Position numbers and translations under genes: made by a program. Below the pieces are notes generated by a model, which saw nothing but the letters and a program-made list of their open reading frames with translations, was not told where the DNA came from and searched no databases. Shown here piece after piece: positions 7,833-17,374 of a stretch of 64,000 nucleotides of DNA. Numbering within the stretch: the stretch's first letter is position 1; every line of letters starts with the position of its first letter. Source of the stretch: Kineothrix sp. MB12-C1 (GTDB lineage: Bacteria > Bacillota > Clostridia > Lachnospirales > Lachnospiraceae); assembly GCF_030863805.1 (NCBI RefSeq), contig NZ_CP132957.1, positions 1,488,001 to 1,552,000 of the forward strand, written 5' to 3'.

Positions 7833-10169
7833 CTACATAAATCTATTAATTACATTCATTTTTTCAATTGGTAGTTTATTTATCTCTCTATTAAATATCA
7901 CTTCCTCTTGATTTATCCTGACTATGTAAGGTTCCAGCCATTCGATATCTTCAAATGTAAAACCATATCGCAACATCCATATTTCTTTTTCATTTTCCGT
8001 ACCATATTTAATCAATTGCACCATTTTTTCAGCTCTATTGTCATTTGTTCTTTTATAGTATTCAGAAAATGTAGCAATATAAATATCACTTAATTTAAAT
8101 CCGATAATTTTATCTAAATAGTCGTACGTATCAAATACAATTCTGTCGTAATCTACTGCAATAGCCCGTGTTTCTTTATTTCCAAACATGCTAAAAACCG
8201 GAAGTTGTTTATCTGGAATATCGGCATACCCTGTTACAAAAGCTGCATCCAAATGCTCCAGTTTTAATTTTGCCAAATATTTTTCAAATTCTGTACCATC
8301 ATCAATGACTTTTTGCAATTGATCTCTCTCCTGCTTTTTACTTGCGTACGAATATCTATAGAAACAAATATCTTTAAAAGATTTGCAATGAATCTGCCAT
8401 AGCAAAATTTTTATTGCTGTATTAAGAACATTTTTTTCACCAGCACACAAATCTCGTCCCAAATAATGCTCATATAACCCTATAAACTGTTCATAAAGCT
8501 CTAACTGGCACTGTTTATCCTCATTGATGGTGTTTAAACTGACTAATGTACCATTTCTATACATATCATCTAATATATTTTTAATTGTATTATCAGCATT
8601 AAAAGATCTTAATTTGTCTAACTGTTTTTCGGTAATATTATACTCATCAGAAAGTGTTCCATCTAATATAGCTTCTTTATACTCTTGTAAATCTTGTTCC
8701 AATTCTAAATCCTCTTCCAACATTGATACCGTTTCAAGTACTTCACCTTCATTAATAATATCCCTTAATTGAGACATGTTATTCTTTTTAACAACAATAC
8801 TTCCATAATCAAATTTTTTATCTAACGATGAACGACCAGCTCGTCCTATTAAATTCTTTAATGATAATGGTTTACTAGCCTCAAAAGTATTTAGAAACAC
8901 AATATCAAATGGCATATTTATTCCTTGTTCTAATGTAGATGTAGCAAAACAAATCCTGCAATAACCTGCTTGTGTAAACTGCTCTAATAACAGCCTGGCT
9001 TGTAATGGCAACGATCCATGATGAATTACTATTCCATGTTTCATCATATGAATCATCTGCGAATATCTTTCTGCCGCACTATCATCGTTTGCTCCTATAT
9101 ACTTCTTTATATGCTTTATATATTTTTTTGCATCTTTGTCAATAATCTCAGGACACATCTTAATATATCTACTAAATTGAGAAAATACCTTTTTATTATA
9201 TATACTTGCCTTTGTTGTATATACCAAGATACTTCCTTGCTTTTTTATTGCTTCTTCTAATGGATCATAGCAACACAGATGTTTTTGGTTTCCCATAATA
9301 TCCTTGTTAATACCAAAATGATAATACTTTCCTCCATCTAATGCATAAAACATCTGACCAACGTTTCTGAATTTATAGCATTTTGCACTTGAATTATTTG
9401 TATTGAAATGATTTTTAACAATCTGTGCATCAGGATTTTCAACAAATGGATGTGCAAAAACAAATTTAGAATCTGGATAGGCTTTTTGTGCTCTTCTTAT
9501 AATACTATCAAAAAATAATCCTCTAGACGATTTTTCATTACTTAACTGCGCCTCATCAAATAAAAAAATATCGACAACAAATTCATCCTTTTTCTTAAAT
9601 AGTTCTTTGCATCTCTCTGGTGTAACAATAAACACATTTCGTTTTGCCTTTTTAACATTAATCTTATCAATAAAAGTAAGTATATTTACGCTCTTATCCT
9701 CAATAAATTTACATAACGAATAATAATATTCATTTATTAATGCTCTTGATGGAACAACTATTACAACATCATGATTTGAACTATATATTATGTTTCTAAA
9801 TACATAGGATTTTCCTGTGCTTGTGGGAGCTGAAAAACTAAAACAATTATTATCCGCTATACCGTCTACTATATTTGCCTGAACAGGTGTATATGTATGA
9901 TTATATGTTTCTTTTATATGTTTTGAATACATACCAAATATAACTTCCGGCAAACATTCAGTATTAGTGTTTTTGTAATACAACCCCATATATTTTAATA
10001 TACGATTTTGCCACTTGATAAATTGATTAGATTGGTATATTGATAGGTAACATAATACTTCCATATTAGTAATACTATCTGGTCCATTTTTATATATGTC
10101 AGACACAACATGTTCCATGATCTGTTCGATTTCTTCACCTTCAATAATTTTCTTTATTATATTATTCAT
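7833..10169 (-). CDS. DEAD/DEAH-like helicase, Hachiman HamB-like
   Basis: Superfamily 2 helicase of 778 residues. Walker A APTSTGKS at 114-121, Walker B DEAQ at 205-208, motif III-like FAHP, and motif VI LIGRAGRSS in the second RecA domain; the remaining ~350 residues are an uncharacterised helical tail. The start overlaps the stop of the upstream PD-(D/E)xK gene by 4 bases (ATGA). That gene order, nuclease of HamA/DUF1837 type then helicase, is the layout of Hachiman and of the related AbpAB system, where HamB holds the nuclease off until it meets damaged or phage DNA. Identity as HamB is inferred from the pair, not from a search. Confidence 0.8.
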   Translation of the reverse strand: MNNIIKKIIEGEEIEQIMEHVVSDIYKNGPDSITNMEVLCYLSIYQSNQFIKWQNRILKYMGLYYKNTNTECLPEVIFGMYSKHIKETYNHTYTPVQANIVDGIADNNCFSFSAPTSTGKSYVFRNIIYSSNHDVVIVVPSRALINEYYYSLCKFIEDKSVNILTFIDKINVKKAKRNVFIVTPERCKELFKKKDEFVVDIFLFDEAQLSNEKSSRGLFFDSIIRRAQKAYPDSKFVFAHPFVENPDAQIVKNHFNTNNSSAKCYKFRNVGQMFYALDGGKYYHFGINKDIMGNQKHLCCYDPLEEAIKKQGSILVYTTKASIYNKKVFSQFSRYIKMCPEIIDKDAKKYIKHIKKYIGANDDSAAERYSQMIHMMKHGIVIHHGSLPLQARLLLEQFTQAGYCRICFATSTLEQGINMPFDIVFLNTFEASKPLSLKNLIGRAGRSSLDKKFDYGSIVVKKNNMSQLRDIINEGEVLETVSMLEEDLELEQDLQEYKEAILDGTLSDEYNITEKQLDKLRSFNADNTIKNILDDMYRNGTLVSLNTINEDKQCQLELYEQFIGLYEHYLGRDLCAGEKNVLNTAIKILLWQIHCKSFKDICFYRYSYASKKQERDQLQKVIDDGTEFEKYLAKLKLEHLDAAFVTGYADIPDKQLPVFSMFGNKETRAIAVDYDRIVFDTYDYLDKIIGFKLSDIYIATFSEYYKRTNDNRAEKMVQLIKYGTENEKEIWMLRYGFTFEDIEWLEPYIVRINQEEVIFNREINKLPIEKMNVINRFM

Positions 10170-10852
10170 ATGTTCACCGCCAAATACAAAACTTCTTTAT
10201 TTTCTGCAATATTAGTATAATGGCTATTTGAAACAATACCTTTAATAATCGTTTCAGATGAAGTTCCTTTAGATGCAAATGCTATCGCATATGCTTTGTC
10301 ACCATTATTTGCATAATCCAAAGATTCATCCTCAAAGAATTTATCAATATCATTCAAGTCTGACAAATCCTGACCTTCTCTAATAAATCTATCAACCTGT
10401 TCCATTCCAACTCCATATGCATTATTTCTTGAATTGTATTTTGCTTCTCCGAAGATAATAATATTATCGTTATTAGCAGAATAAAAATCGAATCCAGGAT
10501 TACCAGATACTTGTTCCTTAAAAAGTTCCGCCAATGGTACGTCTAAATATTTCATTTGACTGACTAGTGCCTTTCTTGCTAGTTCAGATACCACATACTC
10601 CCCTGAATCTTTTGTAATTACATCATCAATATTCTTTTGAATTTTATCTGCCAAGTATTTTGCTGACTCGTCCGCTCGTTTGAAAAAACAATTTCTTACA
10701 TACGTTTTATCAAATCTTGAAATCCACGACATATCCGAGAGAGATGAAATTATGTCCCTAAGTGTAACAGAAATATCTTCTGGTTCAATTCGTATATATG
10801 TAATATTATCGTAATTTTGTGTATCTATTCTTTTACACTCAAGAATTTTCAT
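10166..10852 (-). CDS. HamA-like (DUF1837-type) nuclease
   Basis: Small nuclease-like protein of 228 residues. A PD-(D/E)xK core is visible: Glu90 (in SELARKAL), Asp122 in NPGFDF, and Glu136-x-Lys138 in FGEAKY. The stretch ELFKEQVSGNPGFDF followed by GEAKYN resembles the HamA/DUF1837 nuclease of Hachiman and AbpA. The partner helicase gene overlaps its end by 4 bases. I chose the ATG at 10852, preceded by GGAGGGG; a GTG 21 bases earlier is possible. It starts 22 bases after the restriction nuclease gene, so it is in the same transcription unit. DNA cleavage after partner release would be expected from the family. Confidence 0.75.
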   Translation of the reverse strand: MKILECKRIDTQNYDNITYIRIEPEDISVTLRDIISSLSDMSWISRFDKTYVRNCFFKRADESAKYLADKIQKNIDDVITKDSGEYVVSELARKALVSQMKYLDVPLAELFKEQVSGNPGFDFYSANNDNIIIFGEAKYNSRNNAYGVGMEQVDRFIREGQDLSDLNDIDKFFEDESLDYANNGDKAYAIAFASKGTSSETIIKGIVSNSHYTNIAENKEVLYLAVNI

Positions 10853-10874
10853 AATCGCACCCCTCCGCACCACT

Positions 10875-12845
10875 CTACAAATACACGTCTCTCACCAACT
10901 CCATTATCTTATCTGTAAGACTATTCAAATTATTTTCTTCAGCCATTGAGCTAATTTCTTCCTTACCACCAAAACACTTTCTCAAAACTACACTCACTAC
11001 TTTTTCATCTGTAAGTTCTTGTTCAGATAAGTCTTTAATAATCTTCTCAATCTCAATTGCTACATCAGCGATCTGATTACACTTCTCATTAGAATTTCCG
11101 ATATCCTCTGCCACCATACTGCCACTTTCTTTTTCATACGGATTAAAACCATAAAATGCACTGCATGCAATAGGGCAAATTGTATCGTAAATTATTTTTG
11201 CTCCCAATTCTCTTTTTATCTGTCGAGGATATATTAATTTTCCCTTTTCTGATTCCATTTCCAGTTTTTCTTCTGCTATCTTGCTTGGCTTTGTAATTCT
11301 TTGCAGATAAGCCAACATACGATTTGCAAAATTCTGATTAAATGTTGATTCTTGCACTATATTTGGTATATACTGTGTAATCTTGTTCTCCTCAATTTCT
11401 TTATTTGACAGATATATATTATACATTTCTGATGCACACAGCTTAACCACAGCAATATTTTCTAGATTCTTGTCGGTAATGGTATGTAGCATTTTCATTT
11501 CTACATATCCGTATTCTGATTCTGATTTTTCCTGTGGACAGAAAAACATATTCTGAACATATTTATAGCCTTGTTTTGCAATGAATTCGCCAAATGCCAA
11601 TTGATATAAATATTGCTTGGTAACATCTCCAACCCCAGGCTGCCCTACTGCTTTCCATTCATTTTTCTTTAATTCAAAATCAATGCAATAGTACTTTGCA
11701 TCATATATGCCAAAACAATATTGCTTCTTTTCAATATCTACTGGATATATGCAAATTAGATCAGGGCGCAAGGTTTCTTCCTTAGCAGGTCCTGCTGGAG
11801 GATTATTTCTATACCAAACTGGTTTATCAATTATGCTTCTTAATGTTTCGTTTTTTATAGATTCGTACTCAGGAGCTGGTCCCAGTGGAAGACTTTCTAT
11901 TTTTTCATCTAAAACACTTCCGAAATTATTTGAACATACTTTTTCCCAAATCAGATTAAAAGAATTTGTTCCATATAAACTATAACTTATGTTTTCTTTA
12001 TTTGATTTATCATTTGCAACATACGTATATAACGTTTTAAGAAGATTCTGTTTTCTTGTCATATACTGGGTTTGAATTTCATTTTGCAATCTATATAAAA
12101 TATAATCAGTATCACCAAAATCGATTAATGTGGTATCCGTCAATTCAACATGTGCGATTTCAAACAATTCCAATAGTCCCGTTTCTTTTAGTTCTTTTGA
12201 ACATACCGACAAAATACATTCATGCAAGCGTTTAAAAAAATCTAAATCATTATCAACAATGTTCTGTGTTTGCAACTCAACATAATATGGTCTGTTATTT
12301 TGAATCAACGCATATGTCTCATTAATTGTCTTATCCCACAAAATTTCCCCATCACCGTTTGTTTCAATGATTTCATGTTGATTTGTATAAAGACCATATA
12401 AAAAATATTCCTCTAACAAATGCAGTGATACTGCCAGCTTATTAAAAATTTTACTGTCATCTTCTCCATTGTATAGATAAATTAGCTGTTCATTTGAATT
12501 GTATTTTTTAATCACCTTAAGAACCTGCTTAAGTTCTTCCAATGGTGCATCACTTGACCGTATGTATTTCGGATAACATTTAAAAACTCGTCCTTCAAGA
12601 AGAACCACGCCTACGTAATCAAATACATATTCAATATCTCCAGTATTGTCTACCACATCCGTCAACACAATATCTTCGTTTGATATATCTTCAAATTCTG
12701 GTTTACTTCTTTTAATTGCTTTTACAACTCCATATTTCTTAAGTATTCCAACAAGGCGTTTGGTCTCTTCACCGTTTTCTTTAAGAATTTCTGAAATCCT
12801 TTGCAATGTGTAATGTTTTCTTTCACGAAGGAAACCTTTCGCCAT
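10875..12845 (-). CDS. LlaJI-family restriction subunit (R2.LlaJI/McrC-like nuclease)
   Basis: 656-residue protein that by order and motifs matches the second restriction subunit of LlaJI-type systems. The N-terminus looks like a winged helix (YTLQRISEILKENGEE). A PD-(D/E)xK nuclease core is visible around residues 355-385: RPDLICIY, then FGIYDAKYY. It would be the DNA-cutting partner of the McrB-like GTPase encoded just upstream (29-base gap counting from the GTG alternative, 11 from its stop). The ATG at 12845 has AGAGGTGA in front; a GTG nine bases earlier is possible. Length is close to that expected for the family. Fairly sure of family, less of details. Confidence 0.8.
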   Translation of the reverse strand: MAKGFLRERKHYTLQRISEILKENGEETKRLVGILKKYGVVKAIKRSKPEFEDISNEDIVLTDVVDNTGDIEYVFDYVGVVLLEGRVFKCYPKYIRSSDAPLEELKQVLKVIKKYNSNEQLIYLYNGEDDSKIFNKLAVSLHLLEEYFLYGLYTNQHEIIETNGDGEILWDKTINETYALIQNNRPYYVELQTQNIVDNDLDFFKRLHECILSVCSKELKETGLLELFEIAHVELTDTTLIDFGDTDYILYRLQNEIQTQYMTRKQNLLKTLYTYVANDKSNKENISYSLYGTNSFNLIWEKVCSNNFGSVLDEKIESLPLGPAPEYESIKNETLRSIIDKPVWYRNNPPAGPAKEETLRPDLICIYPVDIEKKQYCFGIYDAKYYCIDFELKKNEWKAVGQPGVGDVTKQYLYQLAFGEFIAKQGYKYVQNMFFCPQEKSESEYGYVEMKMLHTITDKNLENIAVVKLCASEMYNIYLSNKEIEENKITQYIPNIVQESTFNQNFANRMLAYLQRITKPSKIAEEKLEMESEKGKLIYPRQIKRELGAKIIYDTICPIACSAFYGFNPYEKESGSMVAEDIGNSNEKCNQIADVAIEIEKIIKDLSEQELTDEKVVSVVLRKCFGGKEEISSMAEENNLNSLTDKIMELVRDVYL

Positions 12846-12856
12846 GCTCTTCACCT

Positions 12857-14569
12857 CTATTCTTGTAACGTTTTTTCAACATACTGGAGATCAGAAATTC
12901 CAAATATTTTTTCACCATCAGTTTCAAAAGCTTCGCAAATTTTAGAAAATAACTTTCTTTCTTTACACCCTGGGAATATTTTCTCAGGACGCATTTTCAT
13001 GACATCTTCAAATAAGTACATAATCACTTTACTTTCAAACGATTTAACAAAATTATCTTTTGCCTCTTCATCTCTAAGAGCATTTTCTAATACTGATTTT
13101 GAGATAAAAAATGGTCCAAGTAGTTTGTCCTCATTTATTCTATTTTCTTCTTGAGATAGAATAGAATTAATTCTTTTACGTAATTCATTCCAATATACAT
13201 ATTTTCTGTTTTCCCCTATTCCAATAGGTATAACATATTCTGTGACTTCGTCTTCTTCCTCATCTATTCCAATATATTCAAATTCCCATCTTCTTTTAAA
13301 TGCAGTATCCATAGGAAATACTCCTTGATCAGCACTATTCATAGTAGCCCAGATGAACATATTTCTTGGAATACACATATGAGTACATTGTTCCATCTGT
13401 GATTTATCACATTCAGTTATTAACTTCTTATCATATAATGTTTTTAATAAATGATTACGTATATCTTTGCTTGTACCAATTCTATATTCACTAATTCCTT
13501 TTTTACGATCAAGCAACTGAAATATGTCACCAAAAACTGCTGCAATATTTGCTCTATTGATCTCCTCAATAAGCAACAAATAATTTTCGTTAGGATTATT
13601 CAAAGCCTTTGTGTAGATTCTCATAAATGGTCCTGGCACATATTCATATCGTATTTCTGTTTCTCCTACCCCCTGCACAGGTTTATATGTACCAACAAAT
13701 TGAGCATAAGAATAGTTTGGATGAAAAGTTACTCTTTCATAATTTTCTTTAAATAATTCACTGTTTTTCTCTAACCTATGACTTTTACCTGTCCCAGGTG
13801 CACCAAAAACAATTCGATTGTATGCATACTTCCTAAATATGTTTTCTTCTTCACTTTCTTCAGTTTCTTCAATTAACGCAACACTTTGAATCCGTTTAAT
13901 GCCATGAAGCATTTCTCTGTTGGCAAAATAAATCCCAATATTTTCTGCCGTAAATATTACTTCTTTTAATTCAGAATCTGGATCCGAAAATATTCCATAT
14001 TTTCTTGCTCTGTGTAGATTTCTACATGAAACTCTATAACTCTTTTGTCCATCTCCAATTACCTCTTCTGGGAAAGCAATATATAATGATTTATCAACAC
14101 TTTCTCCTTCAACAAACGAGTATCTTGCTAGAATAGTCTTATTCACCAATTTTTCATAATACAAATTTCCTTGGCAACGTAACTTCACTGAGTTAGTATG
14201 GTCTTTTAAATTGCTGGTTACAACCTTATCATCACCCTTTTTTCCGTTCTCTCGAGTATCTTTCTGAACCGTCAAAAAGGCAATATTATACTCATTAATA
14301 TTTTCATGGAAATCTTTCTCCAATTCTCTATCCATCTGCGGATCACTATTCCAATCGTCTTTAGATTTCATATTAATTCTGTAATATGGTCCTTCTGAAT
14401 TATCATAACTACCTGGTAATATCTCATAACATTTCTCTGCATATGCAAATAATCTTTTTAAGCTTTCTAGATTAACTTGGGACTTAATTGTCTGATCCCA
14501 TACTAAATTATAATCATAATCAATTTGCCATCTTTTTCCATCATCAACATTTTTTTGTTCATCACTCAT
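12857..14569 (-). CDS. McrB-like AAA+ GTPase (R1.LlaJI-like)
   Basis: 570-residue motor subunit of a modification-linked restriction system. The N-terminal ~240 residues hold a DNA-binding or EVE/ASCH-like region I cannot name. The AAA+ module follows: Walker A GAPGTGKS (256-263), Walker B LLLIEEINRAN (331-341), the McrB-specific loop WATMNSADQ (408-415), and an arginine finger region FKRRWEFEYI. The MNxAD signature indicates GTP rather than ATP use, as in McrB and R1.LlaJI. It overlaps the upstream methyltransferase by 8 bases and precedes the nuclease gene. In LlaJI it recognises DNA and drives the nuclease subunit. Confidence 0.88.
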   Translation of the reverse strand: MSDEQKNVDDGKRWQIDYDYNLVWDQTIKSQVNLESLKRLFAYAEKCYEILPGSYDNSEGPYYRINMKSKDDWNSDPQMDRELEKDFHENINEYNIAFLTVQKDTRENGKKGDDKVVTSNLKDHTNSVKLRCQGNLYYEKLVNKTILARYSFVEGESVDKSLYIAFPEEVIGDGQKSYRVSCRNLHRARKYGIFSDPDSELKEVIFTAENIGIYFANREMLHGIKRIQSVALIEETEESEEENIFRKYAYNRIVFGAPGTGKSHRLEKNSELFKENYERVTFHPNYSYAQFVGTYKPVQGVGETEIRYEYVPGPFMRIYTKALNNPNENYLLLIEEINRANIAAVFGDIFQLLDRKKGISEYRIGTSKDIRNHLLKTLYDKKLITECDKSQMEQCTHMCIPRNMFIWATMNSADQGVFPMDTAFKRRWEFEYIGIDEEEDEVTEYVIPIGIGENRKYVYWNELRKRINSILSQEENRINEDKLLGPFFISKSVLENALRDEEAKDNFVKSFESKVIMYLFEDVMKMRPEKIFPGCKERKLFSKICEAFETDGEKIFGISDLQYVEKTLQE

Positions 14570-15602
14570 TAAAGTACTCCTCCCTTATTTCGCTGGCAAT
14601 TATTTCAGCCATTTTAGATGGAACTGCATTTCCAATCTGTCTCCATTGCTCTTTAAAATCTCCGACTAATTCATACTCATCTGGAAATGTTTGAATTCTT
14701 TTTACTTCTTCTATTCTCAAGAATCGGTTTTTCCAATGAAATGGTCCCTGATTATTTGAAAAACTTGCTTGTAAAGTCCATGAAGGTCTATTGGGACTAA
14801 GTTTCAGTAAAAAGGTCCAATATCTGGATTTCCATTTAAACTTAGGATTTTTGCAGCCTCTTTTTTCTGTATAATATAAATAATTATCTCCTGGTGGTAT
14901 ATTAACAAGTAGATCATAATCTTTTGATCCCGGTCTCTGTAATTTTTCATCTTCTGTAATACTATCAAACTCACCTATAACATCCCCACATGTTACCCAA
15001 GACAACGTACCTTCAACCTTTGCGTTTTCTGAATGGGTTTCATTTGGAAAATTAAATTCACCCTTTAGATCTTCTCTTACTCCTACACAAATAAATCGTT
15101 TTCTGGTCTGCGGAATTCCATAGTTAGCACAATTAACAACTCTATATGTTATCTTATATCCCAATTTTTGGCTTTTCTCTTTAAGGAAGTCAAATGCTTC
15201 CGTATGTGTTTTAAATGCAAAACCATCCACATTTTCAAATAAGAACACTTTAGGTCTTATTTCATCTATTGCTCTAAAATATTCTGGCACTGCAAATCCA
15301 GCCTTTTCATCATCCAAGCCATTTGCTTTTCCCACTAAGTAATGACGCGTTTGACTATATGGTGGACATGGAGGTCCACCAATTATACAATCTATCTCAC
15401 CGTGCGTATCTTTTATTTTTGCAAAATTTATATTTCTAACATCATCACATACAACTTCCTCTGCAATTCTATTTTTTTTTAATGTGTCACACGCAATTTG
15501 CCAAACATCAGATGCAAAAACTGTGTAAAATCCTGCTTTTTTAAATCCAATATCTAACCCACCAGCTCCCGAAAATAAGCTTACAACTTTTGGTTTATTC
15601 AT
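14562..15602 (-). CDS. DNA (cytosine-5) methyltransferase, LlaJI M-type
   Basis: m5C methyltransferase of 346 residues. Motif I SLFSGAGGLDIG, motif IV GGPPCPPYS with the catalytic Cys (Pro-Tyr instead of the common Gln-Phe), motif VI LFENV, motif VIII YGIPQTRKR, then a target-recognition region and motifs IX-X IQTFPDEY...QIGNAVP. The ATG at 15602 overlaps the stop of the first methyltransferase (TAATG) and has AGGTGG upstream. Two m5C enzymes are needed when the recognition site is asymmetric, one per strand, which is the LlaJI situation. Which strand this one modifies cannot be told. Confidence 0.93.
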   Translation of the reverse strand: MNKPKVVSLFSGAGGLDIGFKKAGFYTVFASDVWQIACDTLKKNRIAEEVVCDDVRNINFAKIKDTHGEIDCIIGGPPCPPYSQTRHYLVGKANGLDDEKAGFAVPEYFRAIDEIRPKVFLFENVDGFAFKTHTEAFDFLKEKSQKLGYKITYRVVNCANYGIPQTRKRFICVGVREDLKGEFNFPNETHSENAKVEGTLSWVTCGDVIGEFDSITEDEKLQRPGSKDYDLLVNIPPGDNYLYYTEKRGCKNPKFKWKSRYWTFLLKLSPNRPSWTLQASFSNNQGPFHWKNRFLRIEEVKRIQTFPDEYELVGDFKEQWRQIGNAVPSKMAEIIASEIREEYFNE

Positions 15603-16813
15603 TATATCCACCTACATAATTCTTCTATAATTTTCTTTGCCAATAATGGTGGCACTGCATTTCCTATCTGTTTTCTCACTGATCGTTCACTACCAGAAAA
15701 AACATAATCATCTGGAAATGTTTGAATTGCTGCACATTCTCTGGTTGACAATCTTCTATTGTTCCAATGAAATGGTCCTTCCCAATGTCCTGGACTAGCA
15801 ATAATTGTCCATGAAGGATTTAATGGATGAAGTTTTAACAGTGAACTCCAATATCTTTTTCCTGCCTCAAATATAGGATCTGGATAACCAGCTTTTTCTG
15901 ATAGTGCTATATAATTTTTACCTGGTGGTACACAAGTAAGCTCGTGTTCCCATTTTCCACTTGTTTCTACTTGATCTTGTTTGTAATAACAAGGTTCATC
16001 AAATTTTCCTATCCAATCTATCACTCTCTCATATGGCAATAAACTTGAATCATTAGCTATTGCTTTGAGATCACCATGTGTTGCATGTATAACCGCATTA
16101 ATCCTTTTCTTAGAGGCAATAAAAAACACACGCTTTCTCTTTTGTGGTATGCCGTAATCAGCAGCATTAATTTTTAGCATAGTATAATTGTATCCTAATT
16201 GCTGAGTATTGTTTACAATCATGTCTACAGCTTCTGTGTTTGAAGGATGTAAGATACTTTCAACATTTTCAAGAACAAAGCCATCTGGCATTATTTCAGA
16301 TATCAATCTAAAATATGATCCAATCATATTTCTAGGATCATCATTCGCTTTTCTATTCTCATTTTTCACCCAATAACCAGCTTTTGAAAATGGTTGACAT
16401 GGTGGTCCACCTACAAGCACTAACTTTTCTGGATTGCTTTTATTTATGATATTTAAATAGTCTGAACCCTTTACATTCGTAATATCTTCATGTGTATGCA
16501 GAATATGATTAAAAAATAGATTTTTTCTTAATGTATTGACGCTGTCTTCATAAAAATCAAGACTTGATAATACTTTTACACCGGCCAACTGCGTTCCTAT
16601 GTCCAATCCTCCACATCCTGAAAAGAAACTGATTGCATGAGTTCCAGAATCTTCAAATAAATGCCGTTTATCGTTACAGGTATACCCTTTATGTTCATAC
16701 GGAATCAATATATTTCCTTTTCCGTCAATTTCAAAATCACACAAAAATTCATCTAATTGTGTTTTTGTAATGTTTCTCAAATATTCACTTTTTAATTTGT
16801 AAATTGAATTCAT
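15602..16813 (-). CDS. DNA (cytosine-5) methyltransferase, LlaJI M-type (first copy)
   Basis: m5C methyltransferase of about 403 residues. An N-terminal extension of ~65 residues precedes motif I ISFFSGCGGLDIG; then motif IV GGPPCQPFSKAGYW (catalytic Cys), motif VI VLENVES, motif VIII YGIPQKRKR and motif X QIGNAVPP. It shares the overall plan, including the region PFHWNNRRLSTREC, with the second methyltransferase (PFHWKNRFLRIEEV), so the two are probably ancient duplicates. Start choice: ATG at 16813 has GGAG seven bases upstream; ATG at 16825, directly after the previous stop, is the alternative. Confidence 0.93.
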   Translation of the reverse strand: MNSIYKLKSEYLRNITKTQLDEFLCDFEIDGKGNILIPYEHKGYTCNDKRHLFEDSGTHAISFFSGCGGLDIGTQLAGVKVLSSLDFYEDSVNTLRKNLFFNHILHTHEDITNVKGSDYLNIINKSNPEKLVLVGGPPCQPFSKAGYWVKNENRKANDDPRNMIGSYFRLISEIMPDGFVLENVESILHPSNTEAVDMIVNNTQQLGYNYTMLKINAADYGIPQKRKRVFFIASKKRINAVIHATHGDLKAIANDSSLLPYERVIDWIGKFDEPCYYKQDQVETSGKWEHELTCVPPGKNYIALSEKAGYPDPIFEAGKRYWSSLLKLHPLNPSWTIIASPGHWEGPFHWNNRRLSTRECAAIQTFPDDYVFSGSERSVRKQIGNAVPPLLAKKIIEELCRWI

Positions 16814-16825
16814 ATAGTTCTCCAT

Positions 16826-17092
16826 CTATGCTTTTTTCCATATTCCTCTTTTAGGATTATAGATCTTACCTTGTTTTTTTAATTCTGTTCTAACCCATCT
16901 CATCCGATAATCATATGCAGTTCCGATTCCACTCTCATCCTCAGTTTTTAAATATTCTTCTGTTAACTGTAATAATATCGCAACTTGATCGTTTATATCT
17001 TTGGTTGTATATTCTTTATTTTCATCTGCTAAAACCTTTAATGTTGCTTCACACAATTCGGTTTTTGTTGGTCCAATAACTCCTTTACGCAT
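16826..17092 (-). CDS. Mrr_N-like winged-helix protein (88 aa)
   Basis: Small basic protein whose pattern fits the N-terminal winged helix of Mrr-type restriction proteins: a helix with ATLKVLADENKEYTTKDI, then VRTELKKQGKIYNPKRGIW near the end, the usual 'L-x-K-x-G-L-I-x-x-P-x-R-G' wing. There is no nuclease domain. Good Shine-Dalgarno (TTGGAGGAATTATA before ATG). It sits second in the operon, between the HTH gene and the methyltransferases, so a role as control protein of the restriction genes or as a separate specificity factor is plausible but unproven. Confidence 0.65.
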   Translation of the reverse strand: MRKGVIGPTKTELCEATLKVLADENKEYTTKDINDQVAILLQLTEEYLKTEDESGIGTAYDYRMRWVRTELKKQGKIYNPKRGIWKKA

Positions 17093-17109
17093 TATAATTC
17101 CTCCAATTT

Positions 17110-17298
17110 TTACTGTAATGCACTTTTCCCACTCTTAACCCACTCATCAATTTCAGAAAATTTAAATTTCCATAATCTGCCAACTTTGTGAGCAGGAATA
17201 GCCGATTTTTTTATCCAGCTTCTAATTGTATCTTTTGTTACACCCAGATACTCTGCTGTCTCTTCTAGGCTAGACCATTTTTCATTGATTTCAGACAT
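17110..17298 (-). CDS. Excisionase/MerR-type helix-turn-helix protein, first operon gene
   Basis: 62-residue DNA-binding protein with the excisionase-family pattern: LEETAEYLGVTKDTIRSWIK, then IPAHKVGRLWKFKFSEIDEWVK. The ATG at 17298 is chosen because GGAGGA precedes it and because the predicted promoter's start site would fall at about 17340, where an earlier in-frame ATG lies. As leading gene of the defence operon it may set its expression, as HTH control proteins do for many restriction systems. Alternatively it marks an old mobile element. No downstream partner integrase is on this strand before 19060. Confidence 0.8.
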   Translation of the reverse strand: MSEINEKWSSLEETAEYLGVTKDTIRSWIKKSAIPAHKVGRLWKFKFSEIDEWVKSGKSALQ

Positions 17299-17345
17299 TT
17301 TTAATCCTCCATATTCTGGACTTTTGCATAATAACTCCATGGATT

Positions 17346-17374
17346 ATTATATCTCAAACTATGATTAATAACAA
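17346..17374 (-). promoter_or_regulatory. Sigma-A promoter of the defence operon
   Basis: Minus-strand TTGTTA, 17-base spacer, TATAAT, placing the transcription start near 17340, about 42 bases before the first gene's start. It is the only clear promoter I find for the eleven genes down to 5183. The rest of the gap up to 17591 (AT-rich, about 215 bases) holds nothing I can name. Confidence 0.75.
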
